DNA from: Byssochlamys sp. IMV 00236
Taxonomy: Eukaryota > Ascomycota > Eurotiomycetes > Eurotiales > Thermoascaceae
NCBI GenBank assembly: GCA_001931875.2
Contig: MSJH02000538.1
Location: forward strand, 7,276 to 71,275
Direction: 5' to 3'
Length of the DNA stretch: 64,000 nucleotides
Positions 45,104 to 57,579 of the stretch are shown piece by piece. Each line of letters begins with the position of its first letter. The first letter of the stretch is position 1. The translations under genes were made by a program, and so were the position numbers. The notes under the pieces were generated by a model. It ran no database searches. It saw only the letters and a list, made by a program, of their open reading frames with translations, and was not told the DNA's origin.

Positions 45104-48100
45104 AGCAGCAGAATCAGCGCATGGATGGAAACCGGTACGATCGCTGCATTGCCCTGTCGCTTTGGTGGCTGCGATCATGCTCTTCCCATGGACTCTGTCC
45201 TGGTCTCTGGCAAGCTGTCCCCATGCGATCCTGAACTTGTCTCACGTCAGGTCCACATTCCCATCTTTTGGCACCAAGATTCCGATAGAGCTCGTCCGGC
45301 AGGTCAGCGCTGTCTTAAGCTTTTGATGAATAGCCCGCAGTGAGGCTGACTAGCGAACACCTCGAACTGTCGGTCTGAAGTTGGGTCCTTGGCGCAGCCG
45401 TAGCGAAGGAGAGGAGACGACGAACAGTTAGTTGGATGGGCCGCGACTTTTTTCCACATCTACGAAGTACGAAACATATTACTGTGTCATCCAAGATATC
45501 TGCATTCTGCAGTCGGTCGCTGGCAGGACACCATTAGCCTTCAATTGTCAACGCCCTCCCATCTGGCAAGATGCTGCAAGGACAACCTGACTCGGTAGAA
45601 GCAAGAAGGCTAGTCCGATTTGCTTTAACGTCCATCTACGGCAGGGATCAGCACCGGCAAGGGAACATCCTGAAAAGCTTCCGAGATAGATCCCCAGCTC
45701 CCGAAGCGCCGTCGACCGTTATGCTCCACTCGACCTTGGCTTTCTGCTACCCACACACATCGGCTCCCCCACGGATCAGGGATATGTTGCGATGAAGATG
45801 CCATCAATACCATTCTACAGGATATCAGCGGAATCATCAGACCTTGCTGCATGCATTGATCTACAGATGTGACCATCAAAAGATGTGGGCAGTATTATAT
45901 CCTAATCGATGAATGTGCAGCGCTGCTAATATCGGAAGGGACCTTCTGCTTCCTTTTCGACACGTGTGCCGGCACATTCCAGCCCCGATGTCCTACTTCA
46001 GATCCTTACGTTTTACTCTGTACTGCAGATCCTATCCTGTCACATCGGTACTGATCGTTAGTGCTTCTCCCTGCGGTATTCAGCTTGGGCCCATTCCTGG
46101 CGACACAAATTAGAAGTGCGAACGAAGATGCTAATCTGTAAGGCGCAGTTTATTGACCTGGGCTGAAGCGACTAGTCTAGGTCGGAAAGAGCTAAATAAT
46201 GAAAGGCCCCGTGCAAATCCAAGGCTTGTTTTCCATGAATCGCCTTCCCACGATTGGAGCGAATTTATGACCCAGTTTCTGCCCCGTGCACTGTCACTAC
46301 GATCTACGATCAAATGGACCTCAGCCGAGCCTCTCAATTCCAGCCACTTTGGACGCACTCCTCCTACTCCGTAATACTCTACTTCCCGCCAGTTATACGC
46401 CGCGTCGCGCTTCCTGGGTCAGACGAGACCTTTTGCCGCAAATCCTACTCACAATAATTCGAGTCTACTAGCACATATTAACAAATAGAGAATTATCTAT
46501 TACCGCCACAGCCCCTCTCTGAGTGGCAGCCGACCTTGGCTCGTCCCTGACCACTGGACCGCAGGATGCAGTTGACTGGAACGGCTCCACTAGCTTGTGG
46601 TAAACTCTCCGATCTCTACTACTTTCTCTTGCTGGTAGCTTTGAGTTTGCAGGCTCTCTGCACCCTTCCCACACGGTAATTGAACGTGGAGGGACGATAT
46701 GATCAATGGTATCTTGTCTTTTGTCCATACTACTCAAGTACATCCATCACCAAATGCTTATCTCTCTTCCTGGATCTTTTTACTCGACACTGAGCACTCC
46801 ATTTCCACGGGGTTGCGGTGAGGAAAACAAACGATGTGCTCGTATCGTTTCCTTCGGGTGATCAAGGAGCAGGCTTTCCAACCTACGGAGTAAGTGGTTA
46901 CAACTTACAAGGGACAATAACTAACTACTACATCGACCGGTGAAGGCTTGTCGGTCAAACTGGGTCCTGTGGCACAGGGCCAGAACCCTTCTCTGGTTGC
47001 CCTCGAATGGCATTTTCCAGGCCAGCAGTCTGACTATCGATCCGCCCGAAACACCTAGAAGACCCCCGCTCTGAAATTAGCTCACCCAGTATTGCGTAGT
47101 ATGTACGGAGTATTATTACATGGCCGCTTCAATTGAGCATTCTCGACCTAGGAAGATCTCTCAACGATCATGATGATTACTGCTTGCCATCGTCTACTTT
47201 CTCAACTCCCATGATCCCTACCATGAACCGTAACCCGTCAGTAGCGTCTACGTCATGGTCCACGGAACTAGCCATATGATCGGCAGACCGTTAAATTGGC
47301 AATATCTCGAATCTGCAAGATTTGCACCACGTATCCGACGCTATCACGATGGCGACATTAAATCGGGACTCCCACTTCCCCAAATGATTCCCCTCCGGTG
47401 GTATTCCAAGACAGATTGCTCGGAAAATCAAATACAAGCTCAATACGCTATAATAGTTCGTCTTCTAGACTATGCAGAATACGTGATAGATAACCTGCGA
47501 TATATACCTTCTCCGCTGGGTTGAGATGGACAAATACAGGGCTCAGGTTCCTGAACGTGGAAGTGACGAACGGTGCAATGGAAGTCATGTCGTTCATTCG
47601 GCAGCGCGACCCAAGCTTTTCCGAGTTTCGACTCTGTGTCCGCCTTTCGCTAGTTGGGATATTATCATAATCGACTCAAGCCTACCCTGCTGATCATCGT
47701 AACTTGAATCTGATAGTATTTTAGTATGGTCTAGTGTTTCTAGCGCGGGTGCCAGGGGTCACGAGCTTCCTAGCCGATCGGGATGGGACGGTACGTATGG
47801 ATTCCCCAGAATCAGATGGGCTGTGGTGCCACAGATTCATTATTAGCCAAGTGCAGAGTCTCGTCTCATAAATTTCGAATCATGAAAAGGACCCGTAATT
47901 ATGGTACTATCACAAATAAACAAGATTCGCCACACGTGTAATACCTCGTTGGTCTGGAGTAACACATGTTACGAGAACAGCTCGCTTAGTTATAGCAATG
48001 GCATCATGATGCTCCTATTATCGCATCGTTGCCGCCACCTAATTATCTCTTACTAATGATGAGATCAAGTCTTTTCCCCCTCGATACCAATTGACTATAA

Positions 48101-49261
48101 CAGAAATGACCATGTGTCATTTGCCGCAGATTTTAGGGGACAATAACGGATATCCCCGTGCTATATAACTCAGCCTGACAACTCCAAGGAACTGTAAACT
48201 GTCGGCGCACGAGATATGAAGTATGCTCTAATAAATAGGTACTGAATAGAATAATATATAGTTCTTTGATTTTCTACCTTTCGCGTATACTTTCACGGGT
48301 GGATATCAATGGACACCGGGCTCCCTCTATATATACATGCTTTTAATGTCCCTGCGAGTACTATTCTAGTTCGTAAACTCAAGTTATACGTCCATATGTT
48401 CATACCATCTAGGTTTCTGATATAAAAAGGAAGCTATATGGTTATGTGATACTTCTTTTGTGAATCACACTCTCTAATTGCTTTTGTAAATAAACAAGTA
48501 CCAGATATAGTCTATGGTAGTTCTTGTTCTTAATGAGTAGAAATCATTGAAGTCTTATGTATATTCCGCACAATCTATTTGTATTATCGTTTTAATATCG
48601 GTCGTTATATCTGGTATTGTGGTGAAGCTGTGTATATGTTAATAGGCGTACACATTGCTGCGTAATATCTTTATCCCGAAAAGTCTTAGTGTAGACTATA
48701 ACGAATTTCTTTTTTTGAGACTGAAATGTCTTTTAAAACTAATAGACTTTATCCTGGCATAGCGTGCAGACAGAATAATTAGGGTCGACTGCTTATTGCA
48801 GAAAGTTCTATGATCACGCTACTATAGTAGACGTGCCTGCTGGAGGACTTCTACTTCCATATATAATGACTTTGAGAAATATAAATGGACAGAGCAAGGA
48901 TCCAGATTCAATTCTTATCTTTCCCACATGAAACTTAACGTCAACGTGATCCAAGTGAGTTATGGTGGGTAGCGAATCCATGGTAATGGGACTGTACACG
49001 AGACTGATTCATCATGCAGCCAGCATGCAAGACGTAAAGAGGGTTGTTATCATAGTGGCAATGTCTTTTCCTTACATATGCCACGTGGACTTGTGCGAAG
49101 TAGTAAGATAAAGTCCTGTTACCGGACCTGAGAGCTATGTAATTATTACTATTACGGCATACATTGAAGGCGATAGGGTCATAGCTCCCATGCAATGGTC
49201 ATAGTCATGAGACTATTCTCACAGATTATGCAGAGAGCCAAGGCGACTCTACCAATCCTGA

Positions 49262-51105
49262 TCATCTCCAGTATGCTTTGGCGATCGAATTGATATAGTC
49301 GATCCCCTCCCTACGCCACGTGTCCGGCTCCATGTGACTGGTAACGTTGGCATCGAAAAGGAAGTCAGCAGGCTTATCTTGTGAATAGGAAGTCCACTTG
49401 TTGGTGAAATTGCGCACTCCACTGTTAGGATCGAGATCGTGGATGAACGAAGCCCACATGCTGGTCATGAGCTTGCTGAGCTCTGCATACGAAGGGGGAG
49501 TGCCTGCAAACGGTTTGCCATAGTGATATCCCGTCCCGTTAATGTTATTGAATACGAAAGAAACTTCCTCGAAGTGGGTGGCGCCGACCAGATACGGGAC
49601 ATCTGCGGAGTGGACGTTGAATCGATAGCAGTAGGCTGGTATCGATGCACCCGCCCAAGTCTCGCATTGTTTACGGCGATTTGCGTGCATTTCAGCATCG
49701 CCTGCATAAGCACTTGTTCGACGCCACTCGTAGCCTTTGGAAGGAACTCGCTGGTCACCTAGGAAGGCGGGAATGCCTTGTGATGGGTCGTCTGGGTACA
49801 GCTCGAGAATGCGTTTCGCAACCGAACCAGGGAGCTTTATTCCAGCTGAACCATCTATATCCCAGATTAATTAGTCGATTTTGACAAAATAACATCACAA
49901 TGAAATGAATTCCCACCGACCTGTCAGATATTCGTAAAATTGCTGCGTGGTGTTGATGCCCGTTGGCCCAAAAGCAGTTCCTTCATCTGTGTTTGTCCCT
50001 GAAATAATGGGAACCTTGACAAATTCGTCATTCGCAAGCTGCACACTGCCCCATTTCCTTATAAAATCTCCATCTACGACGGGCCAAAAGCTGTATTGGG
50101 GGTTACCATCGGTGCCGTTGAGAACCGAGTTGAGGGTTTCAAACGGAGTTTCACGCAAGCATTGTAAGGTATCTGTCGCGTTGGAGCAGCCGACCCGGGC
50201 GAGGATAGAATCATAGGAAGCTTGGTAGCCAGTGGAATTCATAGGGTTCGCGGCAATGGACCCTCCGGATTCCATGATGGCTGCACGAAACAGTCCGTCG
50301 TCTCTTCCACCATAGGCTGTGAGATGGGCTCCCACCGATATAGCACCCGCAGATTCGCCCCAGATTGTGACCTTTTTGGGATCACCACCAAAAGCATGGA
50401 TGTTTTCCTGGACCCATTGCAAGGCCAGCCTTTGGTCCCGGAGTCCAAGGTTGGTATTTCCTGTCCCTTGGACTTCGCTTGAACTAATGAACCCCCATGC
50501 TGATACTCGGTAATTGAAGGAAACAGCAATAAATGGCTTTCCTATATTTTGGTAAGTATATTTCTCTTTGTTATATCCTGTTGAATGAGCGTACCGATTT
50601 CATATGCGTTGTTCAGTATATAGGACATGTTATACCGCTGATCGGATCCAGATCCTTCATAAAAGCCACCTCCATGGATCCAAACTCCCACAGGAAGATT
50701 CGAAAGCTCATTTGCAGATGAGCTACGAACGACATTTATCGTGAGGCAGGCCTCAGACATAGGATACCAGATGGAGTCTGTCTGTTTGACCTTCTGTTAG
50801 TGAAAGTTTTATCCCACCGGAAAAATATAACATACTCCATACCCCACGCAGATATCTGAATATTCCTTCGCATCGCGTTCACCTTCCCAGCTCTCGTTCA
50901 GAGGCTGGGGTACAGCAAACCGCAGATCACCCACAGGCTGCTGAGCATATGGCATGCCCAGGAAGAAATCCTGATTGTATTCTTCGTTCCAGACCCCGAC
51001 ATATGTCCCATTGATAACATGCGCTATTGGTTTAGAACGTGCCAGCGGAGTAGCGGCCGCCAACACCGCTGTGAGAAGGCCGAGAGAAGCGAGTATGGTC
51101 TTCAT
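49262..51105 (-). CDS. Secreted type-B carboxylesterase/lipase
   Basis: Alpha/beta-hydrolase of the type-B carboxylesterase (cholinesterase-like) family. Four exons: 51105-50836, 50781-50595, 50541-49921 and 49854-49262 (556 aa, phases 0, 1, 1). A signal peptide spans about 1-19 ([15 protein letters not shown]). Family marks: [16 protein letters not shown], the oxyanion motif HGGGF, the nucleophile elbow GESAG with Ser216, the acid in NTDEGT and the catalytic His in [12 protein letters not shown]. Several N-x-S/T sites fit secretion. The substrate may be lipids, feruloyl or other esters and cannot be told. It stands alone between the nsdD upstream desert and the NTF2-like gene, separating nsdD from gcs1, so it could be a later insertion into an otherwise conserved neighbourhood. 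Confidence 0.93.
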
Positions 51106-53185
51106 GATGTCACCTCGTAAAAGCGCCCAGTTCCTACCGGCTGTATCGCAGCCATGTCCGCAGGTATCGATCTTAATATATGTGTGTGGCGGGGGCATAT
51201 AGGAACCGGCAACCACAAGGTACAAGGTCTTTATGCGGAGATTGTTCCTCAAAAGGCTGATTTACCGCTGCACGGAGCAAAGGCGCGCAAGACCATGGAT
51301 TTGAGGGGTTCCTCACTAATCATTTTAGGAGATATCGGGAGGGGCTTTATCCGGAGCAGGTTTAATAATAAAATAAACGGGATATAGACCTGACATGTGG
51401 AGAAAAGGAGTCAATGTGGGTGGGGTTCAGTCTATCAGTCGGAGATCGCGGCTATCTCGTGATGTTTCTATTCCCAAGTTATGTAGAGCTGAACGTCTGA
51501 TGTCTGAGTACGACTCGAACTCGGAGAAGGAAATCAATTGATCAAATTGAGCTCTGCGTGAAATACATAAGTAGCGGGTAATATTGATCTGGCGATCAGG
51601 CTGATTCTTATTTTTATCCCCCACGGGTTTCTCCGGAGATTATCCGTGAAAGTGCCGATCTGTTTTTGAGACCATGAGATCAACCCTAACGAAATCAGTA
51701 CCAGCATGGGATTTGACTCTTCTGGGAAAATAATAATGTTATTATTCTCATTTTTAACCCCGCACTGTACGGACGAGTGCGTTATGTGTCTTGGGTCAGG
51801 ATATACTTCCAATCTATTTTTCAAAGGTCGTCCTCTTAACAGAGAGACAGGTCCATAATAAAAGGTATTAAGGCGGGCATGGATACCTTGAAGATGGACT
51901 AACAATAAGCGGTATCTCAAAAGGTTGATGAGATGGGTCCGAGAGTTAAACTAAAAGTGGTTCCCTCCAAATGTTTGAGAGAACTGCACCGTGTTCGACG
52001 ATGTACATATGGGTGCAGCGATAAGTAAATTGATCTCTAGAGAGAGCAGAAGCCTATGAAACGAAGGAATATTATATACATAACACCCTACACTCTGTAT
52101 TGTCGAATGCAGACTGGTCGAAGCGAGTCTCGAAAGGTCGTTTATTTTTTGAAAAGTATATAGAACATATCCACAACATTGTTGATGAATAAGTTTGGCC
52201 CTAAAGACAGGTTTATATGGAGATAAGCGACTTATTCTCCATTATAATATTCCTGGACAGCACCTAACAAGTTACAGGTGGCATATATATGCCCTTTGAA
52301 CAATACGAGATTACTGCTTAATCACAAGCCTCTAGTTATAACAAACATCTCATCTATCATCCATAGGCCTCGACGAGATTCCACTAGATCTCAAACAGTG
52401 TTCCACAACACAACAGCCACTACCACATGACAGGGCTAAGAACAACCATGTAACCCTCATTTCCCAGCTAATCATACGTGTCACTTCTTATAAAAAAGAT
52501 GAAGAAAAATAGACCGAGAGCCCCCATTAATCCAAAAGGCTATTGGTTGATTTTCGTGCTGCAATATACGAATTTACAACCACTCAGAGTCTACGACTAA
52601 AAAGACAATCAGCTGAACGAGACAAGCTCGGCCCCAGAATCGTAGGGTTGTACAATGTACGACGACACTTAGCATTATCTACTCTCGTCTCGAGTCTCGG
52701 CCCCCGGCAGCTTTTGTGATTGGATAGATGGGAAATATTCGAGATTACGATCGTGACGAATAGGACTCGAGCGGAAACGTTATACGTCGCCTTATATTAT
52801 TGTCGTGTCGTTCGTATTAGCCAAATAGAGAGTCTGATGCTGCTAAATGAGAGGAATTCGTGGGAGTATTTGTCATAATGGCCATGCAGCTTGTCTTAGT
52901 CGTATACTATACTCACGTGGATCCGAACTTTGCAGGAAGATGTGTTTTACGAGCTTGTGACATGTACAGTAATATGTTACCGTGGGCAATTGGAGATCTG
53001 ATTTATTGCTGAGATTATATGACCTGTATTTCCTATTTCTTCTGATGCTTTACAAAGTGCTGGTAGCGAATGTTACAGTGATTCTAGACGTCTAAAATAT
53101 CATCTCCTGACCAATACGTTGCATTGCATTCTTGAATTCGATCCTTCCCACAGCGCCAAAAAGTTGAAGACATAGATATATAGAA
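51106..53185. other. Intergenic, AT-rich
   Basis: Two kilobases with no supported gene. Near the esterase the minus strand has a TATA-like CATATATTAA near 51174-51183, about 70 bp before the ATG, and GC-rich boxes. A 128-codon minus-strand frame at 51537-51920 region lacks any motif. The remainder is AT-rich and featureless to me. Confidence 0.45.
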
Positions 53186-53725
53186 ATGTCTACAGCAAAA
53201 GAACCCCTTGACAAGACTACGGCCAGCGATAATAAACAGCCACCATCTAAGGCCGAAGAGCAAGACACGAACGCAACTTCCGACAACACAGCAGCGTCAA
53301 AGTCAGCAAATGAATCAACAGATATCACAGTCTCCACTCTCATATCCATCACAAACTCCTTCCTCTCCGCTCTCAGTAACAAATCCAGACCCGAGTTCGA
53401 AAAGCACTGCCTCAAAGCGGCTGGGATGGCGCTGTGCGCACCTCAACCGGCTCCTGTCCGCTTCTGCAGTATTGATACCTTCATTGATCGCGTTACAGCC
53501 ATGCGTGATGAGATCCACGAAAGAGGATGGGGCCACGAAGTCAAGCTGTACGAGGAGGGGAATATGGCAACGGTGTGGGTGCCGTTTCGGGCGAAAATCA
53601 ACGGCGTCGTCGACCATGTGGGGGTGAATCTGTTCATTTTGCACAAGTTGAACGGGGTATGGAAGATTACGGGAGTGGCTGATTCTTCGAGGAAGCCGAC
53701 AGATGAGGAGAGACAGATGGAGTGA
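53186..53725 (+). CDS. NTF2-like / SnoaL-type fold protein
   Basis: Single-exon 179-residue protein. The first 50 residues are polar and rich in Ser, Thr, Asp and Lys, probably disordered. Residues about 50-170 follow the NTF2-like cone fold: a helical start (STLISITNSFLSALSN), a strand-turn segment, and the two late strands NMATVWVPFRAKING and VGVNLFILHKLNGVWKITGVAD, which are characteristic of the superfamily. Members include enzymes and small-ligand binders, so no reaction is assigned. It is tail-to-tail with gcs1 across about 230 bp. The start ATG is preceded by an A-rich context (ATAGAAATG), good for a fungal start. Confidence 0.8.
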   Translation: MSTAKEPLDKTTASDNKQPPSKAEEQDTNATSDNTAASKSANESTDITVSTLISITNSFLSALSNKSRPEFEKHCLKAAGMALCAPQPAPVRFCSIDTFIDRVTAMRDEIHERGWGHEVKLYEEGNMATVWVPFRAKINGVVDHVGVNLFILHKLNGVWKITGVADSSRKPTDEERQME

Positions 53726-53959
53726 GAGATTGTTGCGATGGTTAAGTGGTTGTTGGATACGAGCATGTGTTAGACCAGGAAACTATTCCATGGATAGTAG
53801 AAAGCCTAGTTGGTATCCATATCGTTCGATCTATCTTGCTATCAATATGTGTGAATGCGCTAGTATCATAAAAGTGACATATCCAAGCAGTTGCCAATCG
53901 CCTTCTATAGTATGGTTTTAACTGAAAAATGAAGGCATGTGTCGTGAGATGTGTCCAAG
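53726..53959. other. Convergent 3' spacer
   Basis: This is the 234-bp overlap zone of the 3' ends of the NTF2-like gene and gcs1. No other feature is visible. Confidence 0.4.
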
Positions 53960-56317
53960 TCACGGTTTTCGACCGCTCAGCATCTCCCACCCAACAGTTC
54001 CATTTTCGCCTTCTTTATACGTCATTTCCTTAACCGCTTCGACAAGATCGTAACAGATCTTCTCGGAGACTGCGCTGTCATGTTTGTATTCAGGATGCGT
54101 CGCAACGAACTCCCGAATCCAGCGAGCACCAGTCCAAAGAGTACCGTCGGCGCGCTTTCGGATAAAGTCAAGGTATCGTGCTAGGGCGCACCGCGTCTCG
54201 ACATCCACATTGACGCTGTTCAGGTACGACTCAACCAGAGGAATAAGACCCGGGAATGTGCCATCTTCCGACCCGTTGATGATGTCGGAGATGGTCATGA
54301 GCTCGTACTCAGATTCAACAGGACCGAGAGGTGGAGATGGGGGTGGCGTACTGACGGCAGAGCCCCCAGCCGGGGTAGCAGCAGAGCTACCATTGCTGTT
54401 ATACCTTGGTACACGGTGATGGAATGGATCCTTGCGGAAATAGAACTTCCGGTCAAGCACAGCGTTACGTGCGTGGGCGGTCTCCATATTCTCTGTTGTA
54501 CGCTGAATAGGAATATAGAAATTAAGGTCGAAGCTGAGAATGACGCGAGTAATGAGAACTATGAAGATACTGAAGGCAGCATTTTCGAAGTCCGTTATTT
54601 GGATCTCCATCGATCGGAACTCGACTCGCCAGCCAATGTCCTTATCGGGTGGCGGGGGCTTAAATCGCATATGCTGCCAATTTGTCGACTGGAGATTCTC
54701 GAAGTGATCAGTGGAATTTAAATCGAGCTCCTTCATGTCTTCTGAAAATACCACCAGAGGGTCGCGGATAAAGAGGTGTGCGAAATGTGTTGCCAAGAGG
54801 TCGTCCATGCCACCATCGATCAGACGCTTCTTGAGATCTTCATCCACGACGAGATCCGGGTCAAGATATTCTTTTCGGAGCCTTGGGTCTTGGGAGATAT
54901 ACGTAGAGTTCGAGGCATATCGCGACTTGGGTATCCGCCACCTGTCGTTCTTCAGGGGCTAACGATACAGATTAGTCTCTCGCCTCATATACGGGACGAC
55001 ATTACTTACGAGTTCTCCAAGCTCCTCTCGCGTTCTGCAATCGACAGATGCGCCGATCTGATTCCATCGAACATCCGTGTCCACAAGGAATCCCTTATAG
55101 ATAGGCGTTGCTGCTGTCAATGCCAGCATGATGGGCCCCAGCGGGCTCAGTTGATCGTACAACTTTCTGCCTTCTGTGATATTCTTTGCTTGGAAAGTGA
55201 TCTGTAGACAGCAGCTTCCCATTCCGAAAGCCATAGCGTCCATATAGACATGATTTTCTTTGGCCGCGCCGTTGCGCACATCATCGTCTTCTGGCCATTT
55301 ATGGAGATCATAATCGACAGTTGGGTCGTGAAAAGGCCAGGGTGTATTCTCATCTCTGAAGACCGGAACATTGATTTCCACTTTGCGCCCTCGTCGTGAC
55401 CTGATATTTGCTGCTAGCGTTGGAAAACGAATGTGCGGATTGGCGATCTCATCAGGCACGAACTGAGAACGCAGAGCTGGTCCTGACGGGGGATAATATG
55501 GCACGATGTAGTCATCCTTCGTACCAAGTCTCGGGAAAGTAGTGAGAGTAATCGGGAATTCACTCGGATCCATGTGTGCTTTGGCGATATCTCGTCTGGG
55601 ATAGCTGTCAGATGGTACGACGAAAACCAGCATTGCGTGAATCATACCTCCAACGCATATTGGATTCCACTTTCAGCAAGTCCTTGAAATCGATGCCCCA
55701 CGGTCTTCCCGGCGTAGCCTCCAGCATGAATCGTCCGAACTCGGGGTGAAAATGAGGTAGCGCATCGCTATCGCTAAGAGAGAATCAGAGCTGCCCAGCA
55801 CCGATATAGTGGACATGGTGGATTTACTGTGATATCTTCAATCCTGGTACGCTGCCACCTGCCTTCCATTCCGCCTCATCTTCGGCCAATGATTTCAAAA
55901 TCTCCGCCTGGGCCAGGGAAAGCCGGACTTTCTGAGCCTTATCATCGACCGCTACGACGAGGTATTCGACCTAATATAAGCAAGATGGTCAGATAATTGG
56001 CGTGACCATTATTTAGGAGCCAAACGTACCTCATCTCCCCACAGGAGTGCATCCCGTTCCTTCCCCTTTGCTCTATTCCATGTTGCCAGAAGTTGCTATT
56101 GCGCGGGTTTAGCAACAATCATTGACAGACATTTCCCCAAGATAATGATAACCCTGGGGCATATCGGAAATGAACACCAACCTCAATTCCCCATCTCCGC
56201 ACTTGATCCGCTTTTTGCTTAGCCTCTGGCCAGTCCAGCGCAGTTCCGAGGGCTCTGAAATGATCAACTGTCAGCACTGTGCTAGATGCGGGGTGAATTC
56301 TCATACAGCAGACCCAT
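53960..56317 (-). CDS. gcs1: Glutamate-cysteine ligase catalytic subunit
   Basis: Rate-limiting enzyme of glutathione synthesis: ATP-dependent joining of L-glutamate and L-cysteine, in the cytosol. Seven exons fit: 56317-56307, 56254-56182, 56095-56030, 55970-55828, 55773-55648, 55595-55010 and 54958-53960, giving 667 aa, near the yeast Gsh1 length (678). All phases agree. The first coding exon is only 11 nt (MGLL) and is required to reach the conserved ALGTALDWPEA. Family marks: LLWGDEVEYLVV (metal-binding Glu residues), HPEFGRFMLEATPG, the MDAMAFGMGSCCLQIT segment, and FRSMEIQITDFENAAF near the active site. A low-complexity Pro/Ser insert (SAVSTPPPSPPLG) interrupts the late part. Yap1-type regulation is expected from other fungi, but I see no clear site in the promoter. 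Confidence 0.95.
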
Positions 56318-57579
56318 TGCGTCCGAGGCACCTCACGCGCAAAGAGTGAGCAGTCTCTGGATCAGACTCTTTTCGTCCCCGACTGACAGAGCGAATGCTC
56401 TATGTTAGATACCCTTTTTTTTATATTTTCCGGAGTAGCGCCGTCAAAGTGCAAAGTTGATAGTTAATTAACCGCGATTCGCGCTTTGGTAATCAACGGC
56501 GAGTGACGGCTGGAATACGTCAAAAAGATCCTAGTCACGATTCAGGCGCGCAGGATGACAGGTCTTCAACCGCAGTGAAGAGATAAAATCTGACATTCGT
56601 CCCTCTCTTTATGTCTCCTTCTTTCTGACCCCTCAAGGCTCGGGATTAGCTGCCTATTGGCGCAGTGCTGTCCAGACCGACCGTGAAGTCTTCCTATGTG
56701 GGGGTTTGGCTTCGGAGGTCTACAGGCTTTTCCCGATGCTGCGGGGCACGAGAGCATTCGAAGCGTCGAGCGCAACAATGTTTGGATAGGCAGAGCACAA
56801 AGAAGACGCAGCCACTATCTAGTATTAATAATTACTGAATGGCGAGCTCGAAATCACATGTCTTGACGAGGCGCTCTTCATTGGGATAACCTTCAAGAGC
56901 AGAGGCCTCTTGCACTGCGAGTAATCTCCAACATCTATTTACTCGGATCATCAAAAAAGCCACAGAAATCTATGATTACTGATCGTTATTATGATGCCGC
57001 TGGAATGGAATTTACTAGATCACTTCCGGCTACCGTACCGGAAAGGACTTCGCTAAGAAGAAAAAGCAATTAGCGGCGAAGACACGATAGTTTCTTCTAC
57101 AGAATAATAATAATAATCTCATGATTGCGGAAATAGTTAAGAGATCGGTAGCTGCTTACAAATTCAGTTCTCGGCTAGTTAGTTAACTAACTAACTAGCT
57201 ATTAACAGCCTTTTGCATCGGGCAGCGAATCCACTTCGAGCTATTCCGTTCAGCCAATGTTATGCAGTGCAATAGAAAGCTGCTTGGGTGCAACCCTTAA
57301 CAAAGCAAAGCTCCATGTGAAGTGATAAGAGGGCACTGGGTGATTGTGAACGCCAATTAAGCGCTGATACTGGCGCGCCTTGTAATACTTATTGAGAAAA
57401 AAAGAAAAAAGAAACAGGGCTCGGGACAGACACGCAACGGTACACTGCAAGCTTCGTTTCGAAAGAATCCCAACGCCAGACTCGGTCCGTAGTGGCCGGT
57501 CTTACAGTTTATGTACATCTTCTGTCTTTGCTTCTTGCGTAATGCGTCTCTTTGTGGTGATCATCCCCCGGTTGCACAT
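56318..57579. other. Intergenic, gcs1 promoter side
   Basis: Upstream of gcs1 and downstream of ndufb7. It has a perfect 18-bp palindrome at 57176-57193. No frame above about 70 codons looks coding. I did not find an exact TTACTAA-type Yap1 site by eye, only TTACTGA near 56831. Confidence 0.45.
57176..57193. repeat. Perfect 18-bp palindrome of TAGT units
   Basis: TAGTTAGTTAACTAACTA is exactly self-complementary around a central GTTAAC; one more CTA unit continues on the right side. It could form a small cruciform or bind a dimeric factor, or be a collapsed GTTA microsatellite. Confidence 0.75.

Larger units (their letters stand above)
41709..49261. other. Gene-free DNA upstream of nsdD, about 7.5 kb
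   Basis: The first kilobase is presumably nsdD leader and promoter; a minus-strand frame at 41567-42181 overlaps it and may hold leader uORFs rather than a gene. Beyond it no frame above about 130 codons has gene features. The stretch has four TACGGAGTA-type copies (44145-44153, 46365-46373, 46884-46892, 47104-47112), a GATT/GAGT tetranucleotide array at 43383-43455 and an ACT/ACC array at 45062-45103. From about 47.6 to 49.2 kb it is markedly AT-rich. Confidence 0.5.
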
